From the NCBI RefSeq assembly GCF_019799945.1, contig NZ_JABGCH010000020.1, positions 39,876 to 103,875 of the forward strand: a DNA stretch of 64,000 bases. The letters are read 5' to 3'. The notes beneath the pieces are model-generated. The model ran no database searches. It had not been told where the DNA came from and saw only the letters and a program-made list of their open reading frames with translations. Origin of the DNA: Modestobacter marinus. Its GTDB lineage: Bacteria > Actinomycetota > Actinomycetes > Mycobacteriales > Geodermatophilaceae. Positions 7,545-16,253 of this stretch are shown piece after piece. Both the position numbers and the translations under genes were made by a program. Each line of letters starts with the position of its first letter. The first letter of the stretch is position 1.

Positions 7545-8108
7545 TCACCGGTGCCGCGACTCGTCGGCCAGCAGCTGCGCCACGTCGGCCAGCCCGTCGC
7601 GGTACCGGCGGGCGAGCTCACCGGCGACGGCGTCCATCACCTGCTGCACGCCGCGGCGCCGCTCGGACAGGCTCCGCTCCCCCGCGCCGAGCGCGCGGGC
7701 GGCGGACTCCAGCTTGTCGTCCGGCAGGGACGGGACGTCGGAGAGGTCGACGTCCGGGGCCAGGCTGTTGACCCACTGCTCCATGTGCTCCGGGGCGGTC
7801 GGCTGCACCGTCTGGTGCCGGCCCAGCCCGTGCGCCGGACCGCGGCCCTTCTCGGAGAGGATCTCCGGGAGCAGGTCGACCAGCGAGCGGCCGTCGTGCT
7901 CCGCCCGGCGCTGCAGCTCCCGGCGGACGATGTCCAGCCGGCCCTGCAGCAGGCGCCGGGTGTAGGAGAGGTTGACCTCCTCCTGCTCGGCCTGGTGCCG
8001 CAGGGCGCGCACCTGGGCCATCGACAGCTCCTCGATCCCGTCCAGGAAGGCGGGGTCGAGCAGCGCGTCGACGGCAGCGCCGCCGGCAGCCGGGGTCGGG
8101 GCAGTCAC
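7545..8108 (-). CDS. rsiG: RsiG-family c-di-GMP-binding anti-sigma factor
   Basis: A 187-residue helical protein. It carries two exact copies of the c-di-GMP signature E(X)3S(X)2R(X)3Q(X)3D: E44, S48, R51, Q55, D59 and E144, S148, R151, Q155, D159. In Streptomyces, RsiG uses an antiparallel coiled coil with this motif on both helices to bind c-di-GMP and sequester the sigma factor WhiG (established for the family). The linker here is about 80 residues and Gly/Pro-containing. The GTG start overlaps the stop of the upstream BKACE gene. No sigma factor gene lies nearby, so the partner must be elsewhere, plausibly a WhiG/FliA-type sigma controlling motility or differentiation (inference). Confidence 0.9.
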   Translation of the reverse strand: MTAPTPAAGGAAVDALLDPAFLDGIEELSMAQVRALRHQAEQEEVNLSYTRRLLQGRLDIVRRELQRRAEHDGRSLVDLLPEILSEKGRGPAHGLGRHQTVQPTAPEHMEQWVNSLAPDVDLSDVPSLPDDKLESAARALGAGERSLSERRRGVQQVMDAVAGELARRYRDGLADVAQLLADESRHR

Positions 8109-8953
8109 GGGGAGACCTCCACAGCGGGTCGGACGGGGATGCCCAGCAGCTGCCGGGCCTCGGGGGTCGACAGCGGCGGCCGCTGGGCGATCCGGGCGAG
8201 CCCGGCCGCGCGGGCCACGAGCTGGGCGTTGTCGCGCACCGGCTCACCGGGCGCATACGTCAGGGTGTCCTCCATGCCGACCCGCAGGTGACCGCCGGCG
8301 GAGAGCGCGGCCAGCATCACCGGCAGCGAGGTGCGGCCCACGCCGGTCGCCGCGAACGTCGCGCCGGGCGGCAGGAAGGGCAGGCACGCGGCCAGCGCCG
8401 CCGTCGTCCCGGGCATGCCACCGGGCACGCCCATGACCAGGTCGACGTGCACGTGCCCACCGTGCGGCAGGCCGTACCGGTCCAGCAACCGCGCGAGGGT
8501 GGCCAGGTGCCCCAGGTCGAAGACCTCGTACTCCGGGACGATGCCGCGCTCCTGCATGCGGGTGTGCAGCTCGACGATGAGGTCCCACGGGTTGCTGAAG
8601 ACGTCCCGGCCGAAGTTCACCGTGCCCAGCGACAGCGAGGCGGCGTCCGGTGCCGCGTCCAGCACGGCGAGGCGCGCGTCGAACGGGTCGGTGACCGCGC
8701 CGCCGGTGGACAGCTGGACGACGAGGTCGGTGGCCTCCCGCACGGCGGCGACCACCTCGCGCACCCGGCCCAGGTCGAGGGTCGGGCGGGTGTCGGCGCC
8801 GCGGACGTGCAGGTGCAGCACCGCCGCCCCGAGCGCCTGGCAGTCCCGCGCGGTGGCGACGACCTCCTCGACGGTCACCGGCAACGCCGGCACGTCGGCC
8901 TTCGCCGACTCCGCGCCGGTGGGCGCGAGGGTGATGAGGGTGCCGCCGGTCAC
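8105..8953 (-). CDS. BKACE family 3-keto-5-aminohexanoate cleavage enzyme
   Basis: A 282-residue protein of the beta-keto acid cleavage (DUF849) family, which condenses a beta-keto acid with acetyl-CoA using a divalent metal. Metal ligands are visible as HLHVRG (about residues 44-49) and GHVHVDLV, with LSTGGA between them; the C-terminal RVGMEDTL carries another conserved acidic residue. The substrate is unknown because the BKACE family is diverse. Its GTG start overlaps the ygfZ stop (GTGA) and its stop overlaps the rsiG start, so it sits within a tightly coupled operon. Confidence 0.9.
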   Translation of the reverse strand: MTGGTLITLAPTGAESAKADVPALPVTVEEVVATARDCQALGAAVLHLHVRGADTRPTLDLGRVREVVAAVREATDLVVQLSTGGAVTDPFDARLAVLDAAPDAASLSLGTVNFGRDVFSNPWDLIVELHTRMQERGIVPEYEVFDLGHLATLARLLDRYGLPHGGHVHVDLVMGVPGGMPGTTAALAACLPFLPPGATFAATGVGRTSLPVMLAALSAGGHLRVGMEDTLTYAPGEPVRDNAQLVARAAGLARIAQRPPLSTPEARQLLGIPVRPAVEVSP

Positions 8954-10074
8954 CGGTTGATCGTGGCAGACCGCACCGCACGCACGCGGTTCCGGGCTGC
9001 GGCGACGTCCGCGTCGACCTCCTGCGGAACGTCGTCCGGGTCGATCGCGGCGACCGCCTCCCCGACGTGGAGCGCCGTGCCCGGCTGCACCGACTGCTTG
9101 ACCAGCGCCAGCGCGATCACCCCGAGCTCGTGGTGGCGCACCACGGTGCCCACCCGGCCGACCTCGCGCGCCCCGGCGGTGACCGGCGTCCCGGGGGTGG
9201 GCAGCGTCTCGCTCATCCCGTCCAGGTGCAGCAGCACCAGCCGGCGCGGCGGGCGGCCGAGGTTGTGCACCCGGGCGACCGTCTCCTGGCCGCGGTAGCA
9301 GCCCTTCTCGAGGTGGACGGCGGTGCGCAGCCACTCCAGTTCGTTGGGGATCGTGCGGTGGTCGGAGTCGACCCCGGCCCGCGGCCGGCGGGCCTCGGCG
9401 CGCAGCGCCTCGTAGGCGTCCAGACCGGACAGGGTGGCCCCGGCGGCCAGCAGCTCGTCGGCGCGGGGGGACAGCTCGGCGCGCGGCACGAGCAGGTCGA
9501 CGACGGCGGCGCTCCCGTCGCCGATCGCCGGCATCCGGCGCACCCACCCGCCGCCGGGCAGGGCGGCCACGGCGTACGGGTCCGCGGGCACTGGCCAGCC
9601 GACCGCCCCGAGCACCTGGTCCCCGCGCGGGCCGACCAGCGACAGCAGCGCCCACTCGCCGGTGACCAGCGCCGGATCGACCCGGAGCATGAACCGCATC
9701 CGCTGCAGGAAGTCGACCAGTGCGGCCCCGGTGCCCGGCTCGACGTCGCCCCAGGTGGTGCCGCCCAGGTCGGTGAGGACGACGTGGTGCTCGACGTGCC
9801 CGTGCGGCGAGAGCACCAGCGCCTCGCTGCCGGTGGCGTCGCCGAGCCGCTCCAGGTGCTGGCTGGTGAGGCTGTGCAGCCAGGTCAGCCGGTCGGCGCC
9901 CGGGACGACGAGCACGTCACGGTCGCTGCGGTCGACCAGTCCGGCGCCCTCGGCCAGCCGGCGCTGCTCGGGCAACGGGTCGCCGTAATGGCCGGCGACG
10001 GTGCCCGTGCCGCCGTCGGGCAGCGCGAGCGCGACCGCGCCGGGTCGGGACAGCAGGGGGGACGGGGTGGTCAT
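8950..10074 (-). CDS. ygfZ: Folate-binding protein YgfZ
   Basis: A 374-residue GcvT-like protein with the YgfZ signature KGCYRGQE followed by TVARVHNLG. YgfZ binds tetrahydrofolate and supports iron-sulfur cluster enzymes. The N-terminal half has a GcvT-like beta core (GLVDRSDRDVLVVPGADRLTWLHSLTSQ), and the C-terminal barrel holds REVGRVGTVV. The ATG overlaps the Fur stop codon (ATGA). Co-location with a Fur regulator and an aminodeoxychorismate-lyase-like enzyme (folate pathway) is common in actinobacteria. Confidence 0.9.
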   Translation of the reverse strand: MTTPSPLLSRPGAVALALPDGGTGTVAGHYGDPLPEQRRLAEGAGLVDRSDRDVLVVPGADRLTWLHSLTSQHLERLGDATGSEALVLSPHGHVEHHVVLTDLGGTTWGDVEPGTGAALVDFLQRMRFMLRVDPALVTGEWALLSLVGPRGDQVLGAVGWPVPADPYAVAALPGGGWVRRMPAIGDGSAAVVDLLVPRAELSPRADELLAAGATLSGLDAYEALRAEARRPRAGVDSDHRTIPNELEWLRTAVHLEKGCYRGQETVARVHNLGRPPRRLVLLHLDGMSETLPTPGTPVTAGAREVGRVGTVVRHHELGVIALALVKQSVQPGTALHVGEAVAAIDPDDVPQEVDADVAAARNRVRAVRSATINR

Positions 10075-10526
10075 CGGTGCTCCGTTCGGGTCTTCTCCGC
10101 GCAGGCCCGGCAGGTGCCGCTCAGCGCCACGTGACCCACGTCGACGGTGAAACCCAGATCGGCGGCCAGACGTTCCGCGGCGCTGTCGAGCAGCCCGGGA
10201 TCGGCCGAGATGATCTGCCCGCAGGACTGGCACACCACGTGCAGGTGCGGGTGCTGCGCGGCGTGGTAGACCGGCGCGCCCTTGCCCAGGTGGGTGTGCC
10301 AGACCAGGCCGAGCCGCTCCAGCACCTCGAGGTTGCGGTACACGGTCGAGGTGTCCGGCGCGGCGCCGTCGGCCCCGGCCTCGGCCCTCAGCCAGGCGTG
10401 GATCTCCTCCGGCGTGCCGTGCTCCAGCGCGGCCACCGCGGCGAGCACGCGCTGCCGCTGGCTGGTCAGCCGCATGCCCCGGGCGCGCAGCTGCGCGGCG
10501 AGCGGGACGCTCTCCTCACCGGACAC
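10071..10526 (-). CDS. Fur-family transcriptional regulator
   Basis: A 151-residue Fur-like protein. The DNA-binding half carries GMRLTSQRQRVLAAV and STVYRNLEVLERLGLV. The metal/dimer half has HPHLHVVCQSCGQIISAD, giving a HxH region plus CxxC, and a second CxxC close to the C-terminus (GTCRACAEK). The two CxxC pairs indicate a structural Zn site. Which metal it senses (Fe, Zn or Mn) cannot be decided; Zur-type is possible. It starts with a GTG and drives the fur-ygfZ-BKACE-rsiG operon, divergent from the aminotransferase-IV gene 39 bases away. Confidence 0.9.
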   Translation of the reverse strand: MSGEESVPLAAQLRARGMRLTSQRQRVLAAVAALEHGTPEEIHAWLRAEAGADGAAPDTSTVYRNLEVLERLGLVWHTHLGKGAPVYHAAQHPHLHVVCQSCGQIISADPGLLDSAAERLAADLGFTVDVGHVALSGTCRACAEKTRTEHR

Positions 10527-10565
10527 GCGGCCGAGCCTAGTTCGCCGGTACGGCAGGGTGGGCCC

Positions 10566-11426
10566 GTGATCGAGCGGCAGCAGACGGGTGCGCGGGTGGC
10601 GGTCTGGCGGGACGGGGCGGCCCGCACGGTGGGCTGGGACGAGCCCGTCGTCGGCGCCTTCGACCTGGGGCTGGGTCGCGGGGACGGCGCCTTCGAGTCC
10701 GTGCTCGTCGCCGGCGGGACGACGCCGCACCTGCCCGCCCACCTGGCCCGGCTCGGCCGCTCGGCGCGGCTGATGGACCTCGCCCACCCCGGCGACGACG
10801 CGGTCCGTGCCGTGGTCGCCGCGGTCGTCGAGGACTGGCCGGCCGACGTGGACGGCGCCTGCCGGGTGCTGCTCACCCGCGGCCTCGGGGACGGCACGCC
10901 GCCCACGCTGGTCGCGCTGCTCGCCCCCGTACCCGCGGAGACGATCCGGCAGCGGGACGAGGGCATCGCCGTCGTCTCCCTGTCGCTGGGGGTGCCGGCC
11001 GACCTCCGCGCCCGGGCGCCGTGGCTGCTGGGCGGGGCCAAGACGCTGTCCTACGCGGTCAACATGGCCGCCTTGCGGCACGCGCGCACGGCCGCCGCGG
11101 ACGACGTCGTGTTCACCTCGCTGGACGGGCAGCTGCTCGAGGGGCCGACGTCCACCGTCGTCTGGTCCGCCGGCGGTCGGCTGCACACCCCGCCGGTGGA
11201 GACCGGGATCCTCGCCGGCACCACGCAGGCCCGGCTGTTCGCCGCGGCCGAGGCCGACGGCTGGCCCACCGCCGTCACGCCGGGCACCGTCGAGGACCTG
11301 CACGCCGCCGACGCGGTCTGGCTGCTGTCGGGGATCCGCGGCGCGGCGCCGGTGACCCGGCTGGACGGTGTGGACCGCGGCGACGCGGGGCTCACCCGGC
11401 GGGCCCGGGAACTGCTCGCCCGGTAG
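10566..11426 (+). CDS. Class IV aminotransferase, aminodeoxychorismate-lyase-like
   Basis: A 286-residue fold-type IV PLP enzyme. The PLP lysine is in [15 protein letters not shown], and the 5'-phosphate pocket is suggested by [11 protein letters not shown] and [11 protein letters not shown]. The sequence around [18 protein letters not shown] matches PabC and D-amino-acid transaminases. In Mycobacterium the neighbouring Rv0812 has the same position relative to the sulfurtransferase block. The reaction is probably 4-amino-4-deoxychorismate to 4-aminobenzoate and pyruvate for folate synthesis, but a D-amino-acid transaminase cannot be excluded. Confidence 0.8.
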   Translation: MIERQQTGARVAVWRDGAARTVGWDEPVVGAFDLGLGRGDGAFESVLVAGGTTPHLPAHLARLGRSARLMDLAHPGDDAVRAVVAAVVEDWPADVDGACRVLLTRGLGDGTPPTLVALLAPVPAETIRQRDEGIAVVSLSLGVPADLRARAPWLLGGAKTLSYAVNMAALRHARTAAADDVVFTSLDGQLLEGPTSTVVWSAGGRLHTPPVETGILAGTTQARLFAAAEADGWPTAVTPGTVEDLHAADAVWLLSGIRGAAPVTRLDGVDRGDAGLTRRARELLAR

Positions 11427-11497
11427 TCTCGGCACTGGTGCGCCGGGAAGTCTGGTCGGCAACTCCTGACCCGACCCCCGCACCCCGGAGCCGCCCG
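11427..11497 (+). promoter_or_regulatory. Leader of nhaA, possible structured RNA
   Basis: A 71-base gap between the aminotransferase stop and nhaA. It contains GGTGCGCCGGGAAGTCTGGT followed by CGGCAACTCCTGAC. GCCG and CGGC could close a small stem around GGAAGTCTGGT. This looks more ordered than ordinary spacer and resembles a conserved leader, but I cannot assign it to a known riboswitch class. It may carry only the nhaA ribosome-binding region (CCCGGAG). Confidence 0.3.
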
Positions 11498-12832
11498 ATG
11501 ACCAGCCCCCTCTTCCGCCGCGGGTCCTGGGCCGAGACCTCCCGGATCGCCGAGGTCCTGCGCAGGGAGACCGTCGGGGGCGTCCTGCTCATCATCGGCG
11601 CGGCCATCGCCCTCGTCTGGGCCAACACCCCGTGGTCGGCGGCGTACGAGTCGCTGCGTGACCTGCGCGTCGGGCCGGCGTCGCTGCACCTCGACCTCAC
11701 CCTCGGCACCTGGGCGGCCGACGGGCTGCTGGCGGTCTTCTTCTTCGTGGTGGGACTGGAGCTGAAGCGGGAGTTCGTGGCCGGCGACCTGCGCGAGCCG
11801 CGGCGGGCGGTCCTCCCGGTCGCCGCCGCCGTCGGCGGGATGATCGTCCCGGCGGTGCTGTTCACCCTGGTCAACCTGCGCACCGGGGACGGCGCGCTCG
11901 CGGGGTGGGCGATCCCGACGGCGACCGACATCGCCTTCGCCCTCGCCGTCCTCGCGGTGATCAGCACCCACCTGCCGGCCGCGTTGCGCACGTTCCTGCT
12001 CACCCTGGCCGTCGTCGACGACCTGCTGGCGATCACCGTGATCGCGATCTTCTACACTTCGTCGCTGGCGATCACGCCGTTGCTGCTCGCGCTCGTGCCG
12101 CTCGCGGTGTTCGGGTTCCTCGTGCAGAAGCGGGTGCGTTCGTCGGGGTGGTGGGGCGGGCGGACGGCAGGGTGGCTGCTGGTGCCGCTGGCCGTGGTGA
12201 CCTGGGTGCTGATGCACGAGTCGGGCGTGCACGCCACCGTCGCCGGCGTGCTGCTGGCGTTCACCGTCCCGGTGGTCCGCAGCAATGCGGACTCCCATGG
12301 CGGACCGGACGCCGGGCCCGGCCTGGCCGAGCACCTCGAGCACCGGATCCGGCCGATCTCCGCCGGGTTCGCCGTCCCGGTCTTCGCCTTCTTCGCCGCC
12401 GGCGTCACCATCGGCGGGTTCTCCGGCCTGGTCGACTCGCTGTCGGACCCGGTGGCGATCGGCATCGTCGTCGGCCTGGTGGCCGGGAAGGCCATCGGCA
12501 TCACCCTGGCCACCTGGCTGGTCTCCCGCTTCACCCGCGCCCAGCTCGACCCGTCGCTCGGCTGGCCCGACGTGATCGGGCTGGCGCTGCTCGCCGGCAT
12601 CGGCTTCACCGTCTCGCTGCTCATCGGCGCACTGGCCTACGGCGAGGGGTCGGTGCGCGACGAGCACGTGAAGGTCGGCGTCCTGACCGGCACCCTGACC
12701 GCCGCCGCGCTCGCGGCCGTGCTGCTGCGCCTCAGGGACCGCCGGTACCGGCTGATCGAGGAGGCGGAGACGGCCGACGAGGACGCCGACGGGGTGCCCG
12801 ACGTCTACCAGCGGCCGTCCGCCGAGGGCTGA
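11498..12832 (+). CDS. nhaA: Na+/H+ antiporter NhaA
   Basis: A 444-residue inner-membrane antiporter with about 12 hydrophobic helices. Diagnostic motifs are [16 protein letters not shown], the helix-IV motif [15 protein letters not shown], and the ion-binding aspartate pair in [19 protein letters not shown]-terminal cytoplasmic tail of about 30 residues is acidic ([12 protein letters not shown]). It exports Na+ or Li+ in exchange for protons for pH and salt homeostasis. The ATG at 11498 starts just before [20 protein letters not shown], a usual N-terminal amphipathic segment. Confidence 0.95.
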   Translation: MTSPLFRRGSWAETSRIAEVLRRETVGGVLLIIGAAIALVWANTPWSAAYESLRDLRVGPASLHLDLTLGTWAADGLLAVFFFVVGLELKREFVAGDLREPRRAVLPVAAAVGGMIVPAVLFTLVNLRTGDGALAGWAIPTATDIAFALAVLAVISTHLPAALRTFLLTLAVVDDLLAITVIAIFYTSSLAITPLLLALVPLAVFGFLVQKRVRSSGWWGGRTAGWLLVPLAVVTWVLMHESGVHATVAGVLLAFTVPVVRSNADSHGGPDAGPGLAEHLEHRIRPISAGFAVPVFAFFAAGVTIGGFSGLVDSLSDPVAIGIVVGLVAGKAIGITLATWLVSRFTRAQLDPSLGWPDVIGLALLAGIGFTVSLLIGALAYGEGSVRDEHVKVGVLTGTLTAAALAAVLLRLRDRRYRLIEEAETADEDADGVPDVYQRPSAEG

Positions 12833-12907
12833 AAAAGCGCGTTGCCGCCCCTCGGATCGCGACGTACCGTCGTGGCACACGAGAGAGGAGGTGGTCCGTA
12901 ACCTTGC

Positions 12908-12994
12908 ATGCTGATCGGACTCGTGAGGTGGCTGTCCGCTAGCCGCCGTCCAGATGGGCCGCCTGTTCGGAGTGGATTCCGAACGACGGCATGA
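12908..12994 (+). CDS. Short ORF of 28 aa with purine-rich upstream signal
   Basis: ATG at 12908 opens MLIGLVRWLSASRRPDG and runs to TGA at 12992-12994. GAGAGAGGAGGTGG lies 15-25 bases upstream. A second mini-frame, GTG GTC CGT AAC CTT GCA TGC TGA, starts right after that signal and ends inside ATGCTGA, so the two could be coupled like a leader peptide. The product is a hydrophobic start plus a basic tail. No family is recognised. It lies in a 323-base gap between nhaA and the next gene. Confidence 0.3.
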   Translation: MLIGLVRWLSASRRPDGPPVRSGFRTTA

Positions 12995-13155
12995 TCGCCC
13001 GTCCGTCGTACGGCGGCGAGCGAGAACCGGACAGTCACCCGACCCCCGGGCCGCCGACCATTGTCCAGTCGGCCCGCGTGCCGCTCCCCCGCTCCGGCGG
13101 GGCCCAGCGCCGCGGAGCAGCCCGGGGGTTGTCCGTTCTCTGCGAGAATGGCCGC

Positions 13156-13881
13156 GTGCAGTTCGCCGGACGGGCCGTCGCGCTCGACACCTCCGCCGGC
13201 CTGTGGCTCGCCGAGGCCACCCGCGGCGCCCGCCCGGACACCGTCGCCGCACACGTCCCCGCCCGCTTCGAGGCCGTTGCCCGGATCTTCCACCCCGCCG
13301 TCCGGTACGTCGGGGACGACGACGTCGAGGTGCCCTGGGCCGCCGTGGCCGCGGCCAACGCCACCACCCCGCACCCTCTCATGCAGTGGGGCTCGGTCAC
13401 CGGCGCGATGGACTACTTCGAGAACGACGACCAGGCGCCGCTGTGGCACGGCGCCCCCGCGCGCGGCCACCTGCCGGTGCCGGTGGCCGAACGGATGGTC
13501 CCGGTCCTCTCCCGGCACACCACGACTCCCGACGTCTGCTGGTTCGGCGTGGCGGTCGGCGGCACGATCATCACCGACCACACCCCGCTCGCCCTGCCCA
13601 CGCGAGAGTACTGGCTGGTCAACGGCCCGATCGAGCTCGCGACGGCGAACTTCGCGGCCGAGCCCTTCGAGCAGAGCGCGAACCTCTGGTGGCCGGCGGA
13701 CCGCGCCTGGTGCGTGGTGACCGACGTCGACCTGGTCAGCACCTACGTCGGGGGCAGCGCCGCGTGCATCGGCGAGCTGCTGACGACGGCCGGGCTGGAG
13801 ATCGCGCCGGCCGACCCACGGGACCGGACCGCCTGGGACGCCGACGAGGTCAACCCCGTCCCCGCCGACGCCCCCGAGTAG
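13156..13881 (+). CDS. Hypothetical protein, 241 aa
   Basis: A soluble-looking 241-residue protein from a GTG at 13156. It has no signal peptide or membrane helix. It contains several tryptophan/tyrosine-rich stretches (TREYWLVNGPIELA, NLWWPADRAWCVVTDVDLVS) that resemble the immunity-protein or SUKH-like layout seen in uncharacterised actinobacterial proteins, but no family can be named. It ends one base before a pair of palindromes that separate it from the convergent DUF885 gene. Confidence 0.65.
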   Translation: MQFAGRAVALDTSAGLWLAEATRGARPDTVAAHVPARFEAVARIFHPAVRYVGDDDVEVPWAAVAAANATTPHPLMQWGSVTGAMDYFENDDQAPLWHGAPARGHLPVPVAERMVPVLSRHTTTPDVCWFGVAVGGTIITDHTPLALPTREYWLVNGPIELATANFAAEPFEQSANLWWPADRAWCVVTDVDLVSTYVGGSAACIGELLTTAGLEIAPADPRDRTAWDADEVNPVPADAPE

Positions 13882-13959
13882 GGGCGGAAGTGGCCACTTC
13901 CGCCCTATGGCAGCGCCCGACCGTCCCCCGGTCGAGGGCGGACGTGGCCACTTCCGCCC
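13882..13959. repeat. Pair of 24-bp palindromes between convergent genes
   Basis: 13882-13905 is a perfect 24-bp palindrome with half-site GGGCGGAAGTGG. 13936-13959 is the same sequence with one change (GGACGTGG). Both contain GTGGCCACTTCCGCCC. They fill the 78-base gap between two convergent genes, so they may work as bidirectional transcript ends; their near-identity suggests a repeat family or a protein-binding site instead. Confidence 0.75.
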
Positions 13960-15675
13960 TCAGAGGCGGGCGAGCTCGGCGGCGAGGTCGTCGAGGCCGA
14001 GGCTGCCCTGGGAGAGGGCGGCCATGTGCCAGGCCTTGAGGTCGAACTCCGCACCCCTGGCCTGCCGGGCCGCCTCCCGGCCCTCCAGCCACGCCCGCTC
14101 CCCCAGCTTGTAGCTGATCGCCTGCCCGGGCATGCCCAGGTAGCGCACCAGCTCGCTGTCGAGGAAGGCCTCGTCCCGGCCGCAGTGGTCACCGAAGAAG
14201 GCCCGGGCCAGCTCCGGGGTCCACGGCTCGCCGGCGTGCCCGGCCACCGAGCCCTCGACGCCCTCGGGGATCGGCAGCTCCAGGTGCATGCCGATGTCGA
14301 CGACCACCCGCACCGCGCGCATCTGCTGCGCGTCCAGGTAGCCCAGCCGCGCGCCCGGGTCCTCCAGGAAGCCCAGCTCGTCCATCAGCCGCTCGGCGTA
14401 CAGCGCCCAGCCCTCGACGTTCGCGCCGACCGAGCCCACCGACGTCTGGTAGGTGGACAGCTGGCCGGAGACGTAGGCCCACTGGGCCAGCTGCAGGTGG
14501 TGGCCGGGAACGCCCTCGTGGTACCAGGTGGACACCAGGTCCCACAGCGGGAACCGCTCCTGCCCGAGCGTGGGCAGCCAGGTCCGGCCGGGCCGGGAGA
14601 AGTCCTGCGCCGGGCGGGTGTAGTACGGGGCCGCCGCGCTGCCGGGCGGGGCGATCATCGCCTCGACCTGGCGGACCGGCCCGGCGATGTCGAAGTGCAC
14701 GCCGTCGAGGGCGTCCATCGCCTGGTCCATCATCGCCTGCAGCCGCTGCCGGATCGCCTCGACGCCCTCGACGGCCTCGCCGTTCTGCTTGAGCCAGCGC
14801 ATGGCCGCCATGGGCGTGGCACCGGGCAGCACCTTCTCGGCCTCGGCGCGCTGCTCGGCCAGGATCCGCCGGTGCTCGGCCCAGCCCCAGGCGTACGCCT
14901 CCTCCAGCCGGGTGCCGGTGCCGAGGTCGGCGCCGTTCCACGAGCGGGCGAAGCGGGCGTAGCGGTCCCGGCCGACGGCGTCCGGGGTCCCCTCCGCCTT
15001 CGGGGCGTACTCGTCGCGCAGGAAGTCGCGGACCTCGGCGACGGCGGCGTCGGCCGCGGCGGCCGCCGCGTCGAGCTCCCCGCGCAGCTCCTCGGGCCCA
15101 CCGGCGACGACACCGGCGAAGTACGGACCGGCCAGCCACTCGTCCAGCTGCCCGACCACGGTGCGGATCTGGCGGGGCGCGGCGAACAGCCCCCGGCCCG
15201 CGCCGGCGGTCAGCGACTCCTGGTAGCCCCGGTAGGCCTCCGGCACCCGGGCCAGGCGGCGGGCCAGCACCGCCCAGTCCTCGGTGGTCCGGGTGGGCAT
15301 CATCGAGAACACCTGGCGGATCGCGTGCACCGGCGAGAAGAGGTTGGAGACCGCCCGCAGGTGCTCCCCCGCCTCGTGCAGGGCCAGGCCCGCGTCCAGC
15401 CGCTCGCGCAGCAGCCGGGCGCAGCGGCGCTCGACCGGGTCCTCGGCCAGCGCGGGGTCCTCGGCCAGCACCCGGTCCAGCTCCGCCAGGGTCCGGCGCA
15501 CCAGGTCCGCCTCCGCCTGGGCACCGGCCGGGCTGGTGTCCGGCAGCCGGTCGTCGCCGGGGCGGGTGCCCAGCGCCGTGGCCAGCAGCGGGTCGAGCTC
15601 GGTGAGCGCGTCGACGTAGGCGTCGGCGACCTGGCGCGGGGTGGCGGGGCGGGGAGACGGCGCGGTGGCGGTCAC
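13960..15675 (-). CDS. DUF885 family metallopeptidase-like protein
   Basis: A 571-residue protein. The zinc-peptidase-like motif is WYHEGVPGHHLQLAQ in the second half, followed by EGWALYAERLMDELGF, both diagnostic for DUF885. The first 200 residues are helical. The preferred start is the GTG at 15675, 5 bases after the nitrobindin stop, giving MTATAPSPRPATPRQVADAY. No signal peptide is seen, so it is probably cytoplasmic. Substrates are not known; family members have peptidase-like folds. It appears to be the last gene of a small operon with nitrobindin. Confidence 0.85.
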   Translation of the reverse strand: MTATAPSPRPATPRQVADAYVDALTELDPLLATALGTRPGDDRLPDTSPAGAQAEADLVRRTLAELDRVLAEDPALAEDPVERRCARLLRERLDAGLALHEAGEHLRAVSNLFSPVHAIRQVFSMMPTRTTEDWAVLARRLARVPEAYRGYQESLTAGAGRGLFAAPRQIRTVVGQLDEWLAGPYFAGVVAGGPEELRGELDAAAAAADAAVAEVRDFLRDEYAPKAEGTPDAVGRDRYARFARSWNGADLGTGTRLEEAYAWGWAEHRRILAEQRAEAEKVLPGATPMAAMRWLKQNGEAVEGVEAIRQRLQAMMDQAMDALDGVHFDIAGPVRQVEAMIAPPGSAAAPYYTRPAQDFSRPGRTWLPTLGQERFPLWDLVSTWYHEGVPGHHLQLAQWAYVSGQLSTYQTSVGSVGANVEGWALYAERLMDELGFLEDPGARLGYLDAQQMRAVRVVVDIGMHLELPIPEGVEGSVAGHAGEPWTPELARAFFGDHCGRDEAFLDSELVRYLGMPGQAISYKLGERAWLEGREAARQARGAEFDLKAWHMAALSQGSLGLDDLAAELARL

Positions 15676-15680
15676 GGGGG

Positions 15681-16253
15681 TCAGCGGATCCTCTCCAGGC
15701 GGGCGGACATGGTCGGCCGCAGCGGCTGGTCGCCGGCGGCCCGGTCGACGGCGTACATCAGCGCGCCGTCGACGATGCCGTACAACCGGGTGGCCCGGCT
15801 GGTGTCGGGGTGGTCGGGCGTGCGGGCCAGCACGTCGCTGACCAGCTCCCAGCTCGTCGTCGTCCGGGCCCGGCCGGCGTAGATCTCCACCAGACCGGCC
15901 GGCGAGCAGACCAGCAGCTCCACCTCGTCGTCCCCGCGCGGCCGCCAGAAGCCGGTCTCCCGCTGGTCGGGGCCGACCACCTGACCGTCGTCGGCGAGCC
16001 GCCAGGTGCGCGACTCGTAGAACAGGAAGTCCCGCCCATCGTGCGCGAAGCGGACCCACTGCCCGAACCGGTGGTCCCCCGCCGGCCCGGCGGCCTGGCC
16101 CTCGCCGTGCCACTCGCCGAGCAGCGGCAGGACCGAGAGCAGCTCGGGTGCGACCTCCGGCCCCTCCCGGACGTCGACGGTGTCGGGCACCGGCAGCTCC
16201 GTGGGCCCCTCGACGGGACCACCGGGCAGGCCGGGCGGCGTCGGGGCGCTCAT
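15681..16253 (-). CDS. Nitrobindin / FABP-like heme-binding protein
   Basis: A 190-residue protein with the nitrobindin signature LGEWHGEG (about residues 46-53), then RFGQWVRFAHDGRDFLFYES and ETGFWRP, and beta strands such as VELLVCSPAGLVEIYAG. Members form a 10-stranded barrel that binds heme and reacts with NO or peroxynitrite. The Mycobacterium orthologue is Rv0813c, in the same neighbourhood of the sulfurtransferase/thioredoxin genes. The N-terminal 40 residues are Pro/Glu-rich. Its ATG overlaps the stop of a 37-residue ORF (ATGA). Confidence 0.9.
   Translation of the reverse strand: MSAPTPPGLPGGPVEGPTELPVPDTVDVREGPEVAPELLSVLPLLGEWHGEGQAAGPAGDHRFGQWVRFAHDGRDFLFYESRTWRLADDGQVVGPDQRETGFWRPRGDDEVELLVCSPAGLVEIYAGRARTTTSWELVSDVLARTPDHPDTSRATRLYGIVDGALMYAVDRAAGDQPLRPTMSARLERIR

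Noticed and set aside
6469-7548. Longer asparaginase starting at GTG 7548
   Set aside because: The GTGA overlap with rsiG is attractive, but the extra 46 residues are a repeat-derived low-complexity stretch also found in an intergenic region.
11427-11497. Cobalamin or other known riboswitch before nhaA
   Set aside because: GGGAAG is reminiscent of cobalamin switches, but the B12 box and other conserved stems are missing and NhaA is not a B12 gene.
11051-13252. 733-residue minus-strand frame over nhaA
   Set aside because: Antisense to NhaA; composition is Arg/Gln/His/Gly-rich without motifs.
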